A DNA stretch of 64,000 nucleotides from RCIO01 sp035555795 (GCA_035555795.1 DATMGE010000084.1:98260-162259); one strand, 5' to 3'. Numbered from the stretch's first letter, positions 7,989 through 17,761 are shown. Translations and numbers: made by a program. The notes: generated by a model not told the origin, from the letters alone.

Positions 7989-9010
7989 GCCCGCACCGCC
8001 ACCGGCTTGCCCGCGCGACCCGTCTCCAGCAGCGCATCGATCAGCCGGTGGACGCGCAGCGCCTCCTCGCCGGTCACTTTCGGCTCGCGTCCCGTCTGGA
8101 TCGAATCGATGAAATCGGCCATCACCGCGCGGTGGTAATCGTGCGGGAAATCCATCGGATCGGCGCCGGTGCCGCCGGCGCTTTTGTCGGATTCCATCTC
8201 GATGCGCCGCCCATCCTGGAACTGGACCAGCAGGGAGGTTCCCGCCAGCACCGCCGTTCCCTTCTCGCAGGCAAGCTCGATCCGCTCGAGGAAACCGGGA
8301 TAGGCCGCCGTGGTCGCATCGATGGTTCCGAACGCGCCATTGGCGAAGCGCGCCGCCGCGCAGACCATGTCCTCGGTCTCCATGCGATGGACCGAGGTGG
8401 TGGTGGAATAGCCGGTCACCTCGGCGATCGGTCCGGCAAGGCTCAGCATCAGGCCCAGCGTATGGATGCCCTGCGAGATCAGCACGCCGCCGCCGTCGCG
8501 CGCAAAGGTGCCGCGGCCCGGCTCGTCGTAATAACCCTGCGGCCGCCACAGGCGGATGACCGTCGAGCAGCCGATGATGCTGCCGAGTTCACCCGCCTGC
8601 AGCAGGGCGGCGAGCTTCAAGCCGGCTGGCCGAAACCGATGCTGGAGGACCACGCCCAGCTTCACGCCGGCTTCACGGCAGGCGGAAACGAGTTGTTCGG
8701 CGCGCTGCGTGGTGATTTCAAGCGGCTTTTCCAGAAGCACATGCTTGCCGGCTTGCGCGCAGCGAATGGCAACGTCGCGATGCGTATTGGCCGGCGTGAT
8801 CACCAGGACCGCCTCGACCGAAGGATCGCCCAGCACATCGTCGAGGCTGGTGGCGAGCGGAAACGAGAAGCGTTCCGCGAAACTCCTGCGGCGGGCTTCA
8901 CTGGGGCTGAAGGCATGGACCACCTCGACACGGTCGGAAAGGTCCATCAGACCCCTGGCATGCGGCGTAACGGCCATGCCGAGGCCGACAAGGGCGATGC
9001 GGGTCTTCAC
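7985..9010 (-). CDS. Gfo/Idh/MocA family oxidoreductase of the uronate operon
   Basis: 341 aa. Rossmann motif RIALVGLGMAVTPHARGL at the N-terminus, the family lysine in VLLEKPLEIT, and GGGVLISQGIHTLGLML in the second domain. First gene of the operon with uxuA-uxaC-uxuB. It may feed a further sugar acid or lactone precursor into the pathway; the exact substrate cannot be read. It is a different paralogue from the enzyme at 1897-2964. Confidence 0.87.
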   Translation of the reverse strand: MKTRIALVGLGMAVTPHARGLMDLSDRVEVVHAFSPSEARRRSFAERFSFPLATSLDDVLGDPSVEAVLVITPANTHRDVAIRCAQAGKHVLLEKPLEITTQRAEQLVSACREAGVKLGVVLQHRFRPAGLKLAALLQAGELGSIIGCSTVIRLWRPQGYYDEPGRGTFARDGGGVLISQGIHTLGLMLSLAGPIAEVTGYSTTTSVHRMETEDMVCAAARFANGAFGTIDATTAAYPGFLERIELACEKGTAVLAGTSLLVQFQDGRRIEMESDKSAGGTGADPMDFPHDYHRAVMADFIDSIQTGREPKVTGEEALRVHRLIDALLETGRAGKPVAVRA

Positions 9011-9119
9011 GCGCCCTGCCCCGGATATGCCGCAGAGCGCAGCAGGCCATTTCGCAACAGGCCATCTCGCAACAGGACACCCCCGAAAACCGTCGCCATC
9101 AAAGCACTCTCCCCATTGC

Positions 9120-9145
9120 GGTATGGCACCATACCGGTATGATAC
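9120..9145. promoter_or_regulatory. Nested GGTATGG/CCATACC operator in the divergent uronate promoter region
   Basis: GGTATGG-CA-CCATACC (9120-9135) is a perfect 7-bp inverted repeat, and its right arm is reused in a second palindrome CATACCGGTATG (9130-9141). The whole sits midway between the divergent dehydrogenase (start 9010) and GntR gene (start 9191). It is the best candidate for binding by the GntR regulator at 9191. The ATACCGGTAT core recurs at 19469-19478. Confidence 0.65.
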
Positions 9146-9190
9146 AAACTCTGATCCGATTCACAAGCGGGATTTGCGGGGGCGAAACGA

Positions 9191-9919
9191 GTGGAAACGA
9201 TGCTGCGCCTGAAGGACCCGATCGCGCCCCAGCTGGTGCTTGCCCTGCGCGACAGCATCGTCCGCATGCAGATCAAGCCCGGCGAGGCGCTGTCCGAAAA
9301 ACACGTCGCCGAGCGATATGGCGTCAGCCGCCAGCCTGTGCGGGAAGCCTTCATCAAGCTCTCCGAGGCGGGACTTGTCGAAATCCGCCCCAGCCGCGGC
9401 ACCTATGTGCTGAAGATTTCGGTCAGCGAGGTCGCCAATGCCCGTTTCGTGCGCGAGGCGATCGAATGCGACATCGCCCGCCGGGCGGCCCGGATGGCCG
9501 ACCCCGCGCGGATCGCGGCGCTCGACGACATGCTCGCCGCGCAGCGGACCGCCGCCGGAAATGGCGACCATCTGCTTTTCAACGAACATGACGAGGCGTT
9601 TCACCGCGCCATCGGCGATATCGTCGACTGCGACTTTGCCTGGAAAGTCGTGGAAGGCGCGCGCAAGCAGACCGACCGCGTGCGTTTCCTGAGCCTGTCG
9701 GAAGCATCGCCCATGCCGCGCCTGATCGAGCAACACGCATCGATCGTAGACCGCCTGCGGGAAGGCGATTCGGAAGGAGCTGCCGCGGCGATGAGCCGGC
9801 ACCTGCGCGAAATCCTCATCGCCCTGCCGCGCGTCGCCAAGGCGCATCCCGATCTCTTCTCCGACATGGAATTGCCCGCCCATACGATCGGGCTGGTGCC
9901 GGAAGCAGGCCGCGCATGA
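9191..9919 (+). CDS. GntR-family (FCD) regulator of uronate catabolism
   Basis: 242 aa from the GTG at 9191 (ATG at 9200 is an alternative). Winged helix: LRDSIVRMQIKPGEALSEKHVAERYGVSRQPVREAF, then an FCD domain with FNEHDEAFHRAIGDIV. It is divergent from the uronate operon and overlaps the KDG kinase gene by ATGA. UxuR/ExuR-type repression by a uronate intermediate is the likely role, inferred from family and context. Confidence 0.9.
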   Translation: METMLRLKDPIAPQLVLALRDSIVRMQIKPGEALSEKHVAERYGVSRQPVREAFIKLSEAGLVEIRPSRGTYVLKISVSEVANARFVREAIECDIARRAARMADPARIAALDDMLAAQRTAAGNGDHLLFNEHDEAFHRAIGDIVDCDFAWKVVEGARKQTDRVRFLSLSEASPMPRLIEQHASIVDRLREGDSEGAAAAMSRHLREILIALPRVAKAHPDLFSDMELPAHTIGLVPEAGRA

Positions 9920-10878
9920 AGGCATTCGATATCGTCTGTTTCGGCGAGCCGCTTTTCGAACTGTCCGAGATCGAGCGGAACGGCGAAAGGCTGATGCTGC
10001 TGGGCTTCGGCGGCGACACGATGAATGTCGCGGTCGCCGCCGCACGCCAGGGCGCGCGCGTGGCCGTTTTCACCGCCCTCGGCGACGACATTTTCGGCCA
10101 GCGGTTTCTCTCGCTGTGGGATTCCGAAGCGATCGCGCGCAGCGATGTCATCGTCAGGGCCGGCGGACAGACCGGGCTCTATTTCATCACCCATGGCGAA
10201 ACCGGCCATGAATTCACCTATGCCCGACGCCATTCGGCCGCGAGCCGGATCACGCCCGCCGAGGTTCCCACCGGTCTGATCGCGTCGAGCCGCCTGCTGC
10301 ACCTGTCGGGCATCACGCAGGCGATCAGCGACGATGCATGCGATTCGGGCTTCGCGGCAATCGCTGCCGCGCGCGAAAACGGCGTCATGGTTTCCTACGA
10401 CACCAATCTGCGCCTTCGTCTGTGGCCCCTGTCGCGTGCCCGCGCGATCATCCACGAAGCAGTCCGGTCGGTCGATATCGTCCGGCCCAGCCTCGACGAT
10501 GCGCGCCTCCTGACGGGGCGCGAGGACATGCACGGCATTGCCGACTTCTATCTGGAATGCGGGCCGAAAATGGTCGTGCTCACGCTCGGGCGCGATGGTT
10601 GCCTCGTCGCCACGCCGGAAGGCAGGACGCATATTGCCGGCATACGGGCCGATGCCGTCGACGGTTCGGGCGCCGGCGACACGTTCACCGGCGCCTTCCT
10701 CGCCCGTTATCTGGAGAATGGCGACATGCTGGAAGCGGCCCGCCACGCCAACCTGGCGGCAGCCCTCCAGACCACCAAATACGGCGCGGTCGCCGCCATT
10801 CCGCACAAGCGGGACGTGCTGCTCTACGCCGAAAGGAACATCCAGCACAGGCACGCCGGTGACCGCGACAGCCGCTAG
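9916..10878 (+). CDS. kdgK: 2-keto-3-deoxygluconate kinase (PfkB family)
   Basis: 320 aa ribokinase-fold sugar kinase that phosphorylates KDG to KDPG for Entner-Doudoroff cleavage. It opens DIVCFGEPLFELSEIE, carries GGDTMNVAVAAARQGARV, and ends with the PfkB signature DAVDGSGAGDTFTGAFLARY holding the catalytic aspartate. Coupled to the GntR gene by ATGA. Its TAG overlaps the stop of the convergent flavoprotein gene in the tetranucleotide CTAG. KDPG aldolase is not in this window. Confidence 0.9.
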   Translation: MKAFDIVCFGEPLFELSEIERNGERLMLLGFGGDTMNVAVAAARQGARVAVFTALGDDIFGQRFLSLWDSEAIARSDVIVRAGGQTGLYFITHGETGHEFTYARRHSAASRITPAEVPTGLIASSRLLHLSGITQAISDDACDSGFAAIAAARENGVMVSYDTNLRLRLWPLSRARAIIHEAVRSVDIVRPSLDDARLLTGREDMHGIADFYLECGPKMVVLTLGRDGCLVATPEGRTHIAGIRADAVDGSGAGDTFTGAFLARYLENGDMLEAARHANLAAALQTTKYGAVAAIPHKRDVLLYAERNIQHRHAGDRDSR

Positions 10879-12083
10879 CTTGCGCGTTCTGCGATGGCGG
10901 TGCCTGCCGCCCAGCCGGAAGACCATGCCCATTGGAAATTATAGCCGCCGAGCCAGCCCGTCACGTCGACCACCTCACCGATGAAATAGAGGCCGGCAAT
11001 ATGCTTCGCCTCCATCGTCCGTGAGTTCAATGCGGCCGTGTCAACGCCGCCAAGCGTGACCTCGGCGGTGCGATAGCCTTCCGATCCGATCGGGAAGACC
11101 TCCCAGCCCTGAAGCGTGGCGGCGATCGCGGCGAGCTTCCTGTCGCTCGTTTCGCCCATCGTGCCGGTCCAGCCCTGCACCTGAGAAAGATGCGCGGCCA
11201 GCCGTTTGGGCAGCAGTTCGCCCAGCGCAGTGGCGATATTCCGCCGGCCATTCTCCGCCTTTGCTGACTTCAGCAGCGCAAACAGGTCGTCCTTCGGCAG
11301 GAAGACGATCCTGATCGCTTCCTTTTCCCGCCAATAGGACGAGATCTGCAGGATCGCCGGACCGGACAGGCCGCGATGCGTGAAAAGCAGCGCCTCCTCG
11401 AACGCCCCCTTGCCGCATGTCACGCGGATATCGGCGGCGACGCCCGCGATCTCGCGGAAGCTTGCGAGAAAGTCCTCACCAAATGTCAGCGGCACGAGGG
11501 CCGGCCGCGTTTCGGTCACGGCAAGGCCGAACTGGCCGGCGATCTGATAGCCGATGCCCGTCGCACCCATTTTCGGAATCGATTTCCCGCCCGACGCGAC
11601 GACGAAATGCCGGCACCGGATTTTTTCCGCACCCTCGCCGCCGAGCATGACGGCAAAGCCGTCCTCGGTCTTCGCGACCTGCACGACCGTGGTCGAAAGA
11701 CGCAGTTCGCATCCCGCGCGCGCCATGTCGCCAAGCAGCATCCCGATGATATCCTTGGCGGAATTGTCGCAGAAAAGCTGCCCCAGCGTCTTCTCGTGAT
11801 AGGCGATGCCGTGCTTCTCGACCAAGGCGATGAAGTGCTGCGCACCATAGCGCCCGAGCGCCGATTTGGCGAAATGGGGATTGGCGGAAAGGAAATTGCG
11901 CGCGCTCGTCCCGCGATTGGTGAAATTGCAGCGTCCGCCGCCGGAGATGCGGATCTTCTCGCCCGGCGCCCTCGCATGATCGACGATCAGGACACGGCCG
12001 CCACGGGAGGCGGCGTGGATCGCGCACATCATCCCCGCCGCGCCGGCTCCCAGGACGACGGTGTCGAAACTCTCGATCGGCAT
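10875..12083 (-). CDS. BaiN/HI0933-type NAD(P)/FAD-dependent oxidoreductase
   Basis: 402 aa from the ATG at 12081-12083 (MPIESFDTVVLGAGAAG), preferred because the dinucleotide-binding fold starts right there; the frame is open further up to 12137. The family hallmark ISGGGRCNFTNRG is present near residue 48, with VVASGGKSIPKMGATGIGY and a C-terminal GWLGGYNFQWAWSSG FAD-contact stretch. Members of this flavoprotein family have poorly defined substrates. It stands alone and ends against kdgK. Confidence 0.88.
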   Translation of the reverse strand: MPIESFDTVVLGAGAAGMMCAIHAASRGGRVLIVDHARAPGEKIRISGGGRCNFTNRGTSARNFLSANPHFAKSALGRYGAQHFIALVEKHGIAYHEKTLGQLFCDNSAKDIIGMLLGDMARAGCELRLSTTVVQVAKTEDGFAVMLGGEGAEKIRCRHFVVASGGKSIPKMGATGIGYQIAGQFGLAVTETRPALVPLTFGEDFLASFREIAGVAADIRVTCGKGAFEEALLFTHRGLSGPAILQISSYWREKEAIRIVFLPKDDLFALLKSAKAENGRRNIATALGELLPKRLAAHLSQVQGWTGTMGETSDRKLAAIAATLQGWEVFPIGSEGYRTAEVTLGGVDTAALNSRTMEAKHIAGLYFIGEVVDVTGWLGGYNFQWAWSSGWAAGTAIAERAS

Positions 12084-12231
12084 TCCAACCCCGTTCGCAA
12101 AGGCATCAAACGCTGCGGGTAGACGATCGGGCTCCATCCATCAATCGTCCAGATGCCACAGTGCGGGCATTCCGGACTATCATCGGATCGTCTGATTCGA
12201 GCGTTGCCCGCGCGGGCAGAAAGGACACATC

Positions 12232-14031
12232 ATGGGTTCCCTGACACGCTTTTCCGTCCAGCCGCTTTCGGCCATGACCCGCAAGCTGGCGGCCGTCGCC
12301 TCGGGGCGCGCGGAGCCCGATCTCGTCATCGGCGGCGCACGCGTGCTCTCCACCTATTCGGAACGCATCCTGCCCGAGCGCGAAGTGTGGCTGACGGGCG
12401 GGCGCATCGCGGCGGTGAAGCCGGCCGGCAACTACAAGGGCGCCGCGAAGCGCTACGACGCCAAGGGCGGTATCATTGCGCCGGGGCTGGTCGACCCGCA
12501 TATCCATATCGAATCCAGCATGGTGACGGCCTGCGCCTATGCCGAGGCCGCGCTGCTCAACGGCACGACCACGATCTTCTGCGACAGCCACGAGATCGGC
12601 AATGTCATGGACGTGGCCGGCGTGGAGGCGATGCTTGAGGATGCGCGGCAAGCGCCGCTGTCGATCTTCCTCACCGTGCCCAGCACCGTGCCCGCCACCT
12701 CGCCCGAACTGGAAACGGCGGGCGGCGACCTGACGGCCGAGAAGATCGGCGCGCTGTTCGACAAATGGCCGGAGGCTCTGGCGCTGGGCGAGAAGATGGA
12801 CTTCGTGCAGGTGGCCATGGGCGACGAACGCAGCCATGCCATCCTCGCCGCGGCGCTCCAGCGCGGCCGCCCAGTGTCCGGCCATGTCTACGGCAGGGAA
12901 TTCGTTGCCGCCTATGCGGCCTCGGGCGTCACCGACACGCATGAGGCGATCGACCGCGAGATAGCCGACGACATGCTGGAGGCCGGCATCTGGCTGTTCC
13001 TGCGCGGCGGCCCGCCGACCACGCCATGGCACAGCCTGCCGCAGGCGATCTGCACCATCACCGAGCTCGGCGCCTCGCACAAGCGCGTCGCCGTCTGCAC
13101 CGACGACCGCGATGCCGACGACCTGCTCGCCTTCGGCCTCGACTGGGTGGTGCGCGAGGCGATCGCCGCCGGCATGAGCCCCGAACAGGCCTGGAGCATG
13201 GGTTCGCTGCATGGCGCGACGCGCTTCGGCGTCGAGGGCGAGGTGGGCGGCATGGGCGGCGGACGCCGTGCCGACCTCGTGTTGCTGGACGATGCGATGA
13301 AGCCGGTCAACACATGGTATGGCGGCGAGCTGGTGGTGGAGGACAGGAAGATCACGCCGCTGCTCGATGCCGCGCTTTCCGACCGCTACCGCTATCCCGA
13401 AGCCGCCTATCACACGGTCAAGCTGCCGAAAGAGGTGAGGCTGACGCCCGAACTGCCCACAGCCCCGGTCATCGCCAATGCGATCCGCACCGAGCTGCCC
13501 GGCATCACGCTGGGCCACGAGAAGATCAGGCTGGAGCCCGTCAACGACTGGCAGGCCCATTTCGACCGGCACGGCCTGTGCTTCGTCACCGTGATCGAGC
13601 GCCATGCGAAGTCATCCGGCAATGTCGCGCACGGCCTGCTGAGCAATTTCAGCCTCAAGCGCGGGGCGGTGGCTTCCTCCGTCGGCCATGACAGCCACAA
13701 CATCATCGTGGCCGGCCTCAACGAGACCGACATGCAGGTGGCACTGAAGGCGATCGAGGCGACGCAGGGCGGCGTGTGCGTGGTGGTGGACGGCAAGGTC
13801 ACGGCGATGGTGGAACTGCCGATCGCCGGCCTGCTCTCCGACAAGCGCGTGACCGCGGTGGCCGAGGAGATGAAAGTGCTCAAGAAGGAGTGGGAGGCCG
13901 CCGGCTGCTCCATCCCCTATATGGGCTTCAACCTGATCCCGCTCTCGGTGATCCCCGAAATCCGCATCACCGACAAGGGCCTCGTGCTGGTGCCGCAAAT
14001 GGAGATCGCACCGCTCTTCGAGGACGCCTGA
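12232..14031 (+). CDS. ade: Adenine deaminase
   Basis: 599 aa, usual size for bacterial Ade. It hydrolyses adenine to hypoxanthine and ammonia in purine salvage. Amidohydrolase metal site: VDPHIHIESSMVT near residue 90; further family landmarks are TIFCDSHEIGNV, GHVYGREFVAAYAASGVTD, AVCTDDRDADDL and GSLHGATRFG. A GAAAGGACACATC ribosome-binding site precedes the ATG. Single-gene unit; a hairpin at 14043-14067 follows it. Confidence 0.93.
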   Translation: MGSLTRFSVQPLSAMTRKLAAVASGRAEPDLVIGGARVLSTYSERILPEREVWLTGGRIAAVKPAGNYKGAAKRYDAKGGIIAPGLVDPHIHIESSMVTACAYAEAALLNGTTTIFCDSHEIGNVMDVAGVEAMLEDARQAPLSIFLTVPSTVPATSPELETAGGDLTAEKIGALFDKWPEALALGEKMDFVQVAMGDERSHAILAAALQRGRPVSGHVYGREFVAAYAASGVTDTHEAIDREIADDMLEAGIWLFLRGGPPTTPWHSLPQAICTITELGASHKRVAVCTDDRDADDLLAFGLDWVVREAIAAGMSPEQAWSMGSLHGATRFGVEGEVGGMGGGRRADLVLLDDAMKPVNTWYGGELVVEDRKITPLLDAALSDRYRYPEAAYHTVKLPKEVRLTPELPTAPVIANAIRTELPGITLGHEKIRLEPVNDWQAHFDRHGLCFVTVIERHAKSSGNVAHGLLSNFSLKRGAVASSVGHDSHNIIVAGLNETDMQVALKAIEATQGGVCVVVDGKVTAMVELPIAGLLSDKRVTAVAEEMKVLKKEWEAAGCSIPYMGFNLIPLSVIPEIRITDKGLVLVPQMEIAPLFEDA

Positions 14032-14042
14032 AGGCTGGTCCG

Positions 14043-14067
14043 GGGGAGCGGCCGCCAGCCGCTTCCC
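14043..14067. terminator. GC-rich hairpin after ade (weak terminator candidate)
   Basis: Stem GGGGAGCGGC (14043-14052) pairs with GCCGCTTCCC (14058-14067), one G-U pair, 5-nt loop CGCCA. It begins 11 bases after the ade stop. There is no U-run, so it may be a 3'-end stabiliser or Rho-linked end rather than a true intrinsic terminator. Confidence 0.35.
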
Positions 14068-14206
14068 GTCGGCAAGACATCGCGGAAAGCGAAAGCGCGA
14101 ATCCGACGATCCACGCCTGCATCGCGGATGGCTGGCCTTGGCCGCGCCGCAATGCGATAGCTTGGCCGTGACGCCGGAAGGGCGTTGAAATTCGCCCGGT
14201 GAGAAC

Positions 14207-15592
14207 GTGCAAGAAACTGCAAGACCGACTGACGCCATGCCGCTGATCCCGTGGCGGGAGCATATGAGGGAAACGATCCTCCTCGGCCTTCCGCTGATCG
14301 CGTCGCAGCTTGCGCAGACACTGCTCAACGTCACCAACACGCTGGTGCTGGGACGGCTGGGGCCCGAGGAGCTCGCCGCATCGGTCATCGGCTGGCAGCT
14401 TTTCTTCGTCATCTGGATGTTCGGCTCGGGCTTCGGCTTCGCGGTCATGCCGCTAGTCGCCAATGCCATCGGCGCGAAAGATCCGCGCGGCGGACGGCGT
14501 TTCGTCAGGATGGGGCTCTGGATCAGCTTCGCCTATGCGCTGGTGATGCTGGTCCCGCTGTCGAATTCGCAGGCGATCTTCCTGGCGCTCGGACAGGACC
14601 CGCATGTTTCGGCGCTCGCGGCCGACTATGTGTCGATCCTGCAATGGTCGCTGATCCCGCAACTGGCGATCATCGTGCTGCGCTCCTTCCTGGGCGCGCT
14701 GAGCAGGCCGGGCATCGTCGTCGTGGCGCTGGTCCTCGGCGTCGGCATAAATGCGCTGCTCGGCATCCAGTTCGTTTTCGGCGGCTTCGGCCTGCCCGCG
14801 ATGGGCATGCGCGGTGCGGGATTGTCGACGCTTATCGCCACGACCTGCGTGGCACTGTTCCTCGCGGTGCATGTCGTGCGCCATCGGGCGCTGCGGGATC
14901 AGCAGATCTTCGTGCGGTTCTCGAAGATCGATACGCCAGCGCTCATCGAGGTGTTCCGCCTGGGATGGCCGATCGGCACCACCGTGGTGGCGGAGGTTGC
15001 GCTGTTTTCGGCGGCATCCTTCATGATGGGACTGTTCGGGCCGATGGAACTGGCCGCGCATGGCATCGCCCTGCAGCTCAGCGGCCTCGCCTTCATGATC
15101 CCGCTCGGTCTCTCATCGGCCACGACCATTCGCACGGGCCATGCATATGGGCGCCGTGACGGCGGCAATCTCGCAAGGGCGGTCGCCTCCTCGCTTGCCC
15201 TCGGCCTCCTCATCGGCAGTCTTTCGGCACTCGTCTTCCTGACCGTCCCGACGCTGCTCATCGGCTTCTATCTCGACGTGAATGCCGAAGCCTCGGCAGA
15301 GGTCGTCCCGCTTGCCGTGTCCTTCCTCGCCATTGCCGGCATCTTCCAGATTTTCGACGGCATACAGGCGCTTTCCAGCGGCGCGTTGCGCGGCTTGAAG
15401 GATACCCGCGTGCCGATGATCATCGCGCTTGTCAGCTATTGGGCCATCGGCCTGTCATCCGGCTACGGCCTCGCCTTCCTTCTGGGCTGGGGCGGGGCCG
15501 GCATCTGGTGGGGGCTTGCGGCCGGCCTTGCGGCGGCGGCCCTGCTGATGACCGCGCGGCTGATGCGCCGCATCCGCCTGCAACCCGCCTGA
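14207..15592 (+). CDS. MATE-family efflux transporter
   Basis: 461 aa with about 12 membrane segments; MatE domains cover roughly residues 28-188 and 255-415. It begins ILLGLPLIASQLAQTLLNVTNTLVLGRLG, the usual first helix of NorM-type cation/drug antiporters. The start is uncertain: GTG at 14207, or ATG at 14237 (MPLIPWREHM), which fits the family N-terminus well. It stands alone, converging on the TRAP permease gene and sharing a hairpin that contains both stop codons. Confidence 0.9.
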   Translation: MQETARPTDAMPLIPWREHMRETILLGLPLIASQLAQTLLNVTNTLVLGRLGPEELAASVIGWQLFFVIWMFGSGFGFAVMPLVANAIGAKDPRGGRRFVRMGLWISFAYALVMLVPLSNSQAIFLALGQDPHVSALAADYVSILQWSLIPQLAIIVLRSFLGALSRPGIVVVALVLGVGINALLGIQFVFGGFGLPAMGMRGAGLSTLIATTCVALFLAVHVVRHRALRDQQIFVRFSKIDTPALIEVFRLGWPIGTTVVAEVALFSAASFMMGLFGPMELAAHGIALQLSGLAFMIPLGLSSATTIRTGHAYGRRDGGNLARAVASSLALGLLIGSLSALVFLTVPTLLIGFYLDVNAEASAEVVPLAVSFLAIAGIFQIFDGIQALSSGALRGLKDTRVPMIIALVSYWAIGLSSGYGLAFLLGWGGAGIWWGLAAGLAAAALLMTARLMRRIRLQPA

Positions 15593-15626
15593 TCGAAGGC
15601 GCATCCGCGCCCGTCAGGCGGGTTGC
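15580..15626. terminator. Bidirectional hairpin spanning both stop codons of convergent genes
   Basis: GCAACCCGCCTGA (15580-15592) pairs perfectly with TCAGGCGGGTTGC (15614-15626). Inside the loop GGCGC-ATCC-GCGCC (15598-15611) forms a second stem. The outer arms contain the TGA of the MATE gene and of the TRAP permease, so both proteins end in Gln-Pro-Ala. It would end transcripts from either side, though no long U-run is present. Confidence 0.6.
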
Positions 15627-17677
15627 GCCTCCTCCGTATGCCGGGCGCTCCAGTGCCGCAGCACGACCGGAACAACCAGCGCCACGCCGAGCAGCGAGGA
15701 GTAGAGTTCCGGCGCCACGAGGAGGAAGGCGGCAAGGACCAGCAGAACATTCTCCCACGGCCGGGTGCGCACCAGCATGTAGCGCGACAGCGCCGCGCCA
15801 AGGCATGTGATGCCCAGCATGCAACCGAGGAATGCGACGAAGAAGTCCGGCCAGTTGAAGTCCTTCGTCACCAGCAGCAGCGACGGAGAGAAGACGAACA
15901 CGAACGGCACCAGCACCTTGCCCAGCCCGAGCCGGAAGGCAGTGTTTCCGGTCCTGAAGGGATCGGCCCCGGCCATGCCGGCGGCGGCATAGGCGGCCAG
16001 CGCCACCGGCGGCGTGATGTCGGCCAGCAGCCCGTAATAGAAGACGAAGAAGTGGGCGACGATCGGCTCCACGCCCAACATGACCAGCGCCGGCGCGGCG
16101 ATGGTCACCATGATGATGTAGTTCGCCGTCGTGGGAATGCCGCAGCCCATGAGGATGCAGACGACACCGGTCATCAAAAGGGTGAACAGCAGTGTCAGGC
16201 CCTGCGTCGAGAAGATCATCTCGGGAATGAAGGTGCCGAACAGGAGCGAGAGATGCCCCGCCGTCGAGGTGACGATGTAGGACAGTTTGAAGCCGACGCC
16301 GGTCAGCGTGACGACGCCGACGACGATGCCGACGGTCGCCGCTGCGGCACCCACCGCAAGCGCATATTTGGCACCGTCGCGCAGGCATACCACAATGTCG
16401 GCGATGGACATGCGCCGGCGCGGATTGAGCAAGCCGACGAGGATGCACATGGTGATGCCCCAGAAGGCCGCCATATAGGGCGTATAGCCGGAGAGCAGGA
16501 CGCCGATCAGGACGACCAGCGGAATGATCGTCGGCCAGTCCCGCTTCAGCGCCTCAACGACGTCGGGCATCTCGTCCGGCCGCAAACCCCTGAGGCCGGT
16601 GCGCTTGGCCTCGAAATGCACCTGGATGAACACGCCGAAGAAATGCATGAAGGCCGGCACGATCGCCGCCAGGATGATCGTCGTATAGGGCAGTTCCAGG
16701 AATTCGATCATCAAGAAGGCGGCAGCGCCCATGATCGGCGGCGTCACCTGCCCGCCGGTCGAGGATGCAGCCTCCACCGCCGCTGCGAAATTCTTCTTGT
16801 AGCCGAGCCGGATCATGGCAGGGATCGTCAGCGAACCGACGGTCACGGTATTGGCCACCGACGAGCCAGAGATCATCCCGAACAGCGCGGAGCCGAAGAT
16901 CGACACCTTGGCGGGACCGCCGGCATAGCGCCCGGCAACCCAGGCAGCGCAATCGAGGAAGAGCTGGCCAAGCCCGATGCGCGTGGCGAACACGCCAAAC
17001 AGCACGAAATGGAAGACATAGGTGGCCACGACGCCGAGCGCGATGCCGTAAATGCCCTGCGTCGTGAGATAGAGGTGGTCCACGAGCTGGGAAACGGATG
17101 CGCCGGGATGCACCAGTATGCTCGGCATGTGCTGGCCGAACAGCGCATAGAGCATGAAGACGATGGAAATGATCGGCAGGGGAATGCCGACCGACCGTCG
17201 CGTCGCCTCCAGCAGGAGCAATATGAGCGCGAGGCCAAGCGCCACGTCGATCGTCGTGGGATTGCCGACGCGGAAGGCGAGATCGTCGAGCGGTATCAGC
17301 GGCACATGCATGACGGCGACGACCGCCAGGATCGCCAGCAGCCAGTCGAGCATGGGGATGCCGAGCGGCCGCAACAGGGTGGACTGCGCCGGTTGGTCAT
17401 AACCGGTCTTCACCAGCGGGAAGACGAGGAAGACCAGGCCAAGCACCATCGACAGGTGGATGCCCCGGTGCATCATCTCCTGCAGCAGGCCGAACCCGGC
17501 AGTGTAGTAGTGGAACAGCGACAGCGCCACGAGGAGGAAGCCGACGAGCCAGCCGGCAGCCGGCAGCAGCGGCCGGAAGCGGATTTCCGAGTCGAATTTT
17601 TCCTCGAGTTCGCGAGCCTTCTCCTCGTCGAACTCCATGCCGGAAAGCTTGATCCTGTCGCTGCCGTCGTCGCTCAT
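15614..17677 (-). CDS. TRAP transporter fused permease (DctQM type, TAXI family)
   Basis: 687 aa inner-membrane protein in which the small 4-TM and large 12-TM TRAP subunits are joined. It begins with a charged cytoplasmic tail, has about four membrane segments to residue 170, and then the large subunit (VYTFVHFVLFGVFATRIG-like region, GMISGSSVANTVTVGSLTIP, ASSTGGQVTPPIMGAAAF, CGIPTTANYIIM, DITPPVALAAYAAAGMAG are conserved TRAP motifs). It follows the TAXI binding protein, separated by a terminator-like hairpin. Substrate not predictable; C4-type acids or amino acids are usual. Confidence 0.93.
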   Translation of the reverse strand: MSDDGSDRIKLSGMEFDEEKARELEEKFDSEIRFRPLLPAAGWLVGFLLVALSLFHYYTAGFGLLQEMMHRGIHLSMVLGLVFLVFPLVKTGYDQPAQSTLLRPLGIPMLDWLLAILAVVAVMHVPLIPLDDLAFRVGNPTTIDVALGLALILLLLEATRRSVGIPLPIISIVFMLYALFGQHMPSILVHPGASVSQLVDHLYLTTQGIYGIALGVVATYVFHFVLFGVFATRIGLGQLFLDCAAWVAGRYAGGPAKVSIFGSALFGMISGSSVANTVTVGSLTIPAMIRLGYKKNFAAAVEAASSTGGQVTPPIMGAAAFLMIEFLELPYTTIILAAIVPAFMHFFGVFIQVHFEAKRTGLRGLRPDEMPDVVEALKRDWPTIIPLVVLIGVLLSGYTPYMAAFWGITMCILVGLLNPRRRMSIADIVVCLRDGAKYALAVGAAAATVGIVVGVVTLTGVGFKLSYIVTSTAGHLSLLFGTFIPEMIFSTQGLTLLFTLLMTGVVCILMGCGIPTTANYIIMVTIAAPALVMLGVEPIVAHFFVFYYGLLADITPPVALAAYAAAGMAGADPFRTGNTAFRLGLGKVLVPFVFVFSPSLLLVTKDFNWPDFFVAFLGCMLGITCLGAALSRYMLVRTRPWENVLLVLAAFLLVAPELYSSLLGVALVVPVVLRHWSARHTEEAQPA

Positions 17678-17705
17678 ATCCGGTTCCGTTTCCTGACGTC
17701 CCAGA

Positions 17706-17737
17706 CAAAAGAGGCGGAAAGCACGCCTTTCCGCCTC
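17706..17737 (-). terminator. Attenuator-type hairpin between TAXI binding protein and TRAP permease
   Basis: CTTTCCGCCTC / GAGGCGGAAAG form a perfect 11-bp stem (17711-17721 with 17727-17737), loop 5 nt. On the minus strand it is followed by TTTTGT. It lies 25 bases after the binding-protein stop and 33 bases before the permease start, so it probably lowers permease expression relative to the binding protein. Confidence 0.7.
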
Positions 17738-17761
17738 ACCATGGTCAGTATCCAGCCGCCT

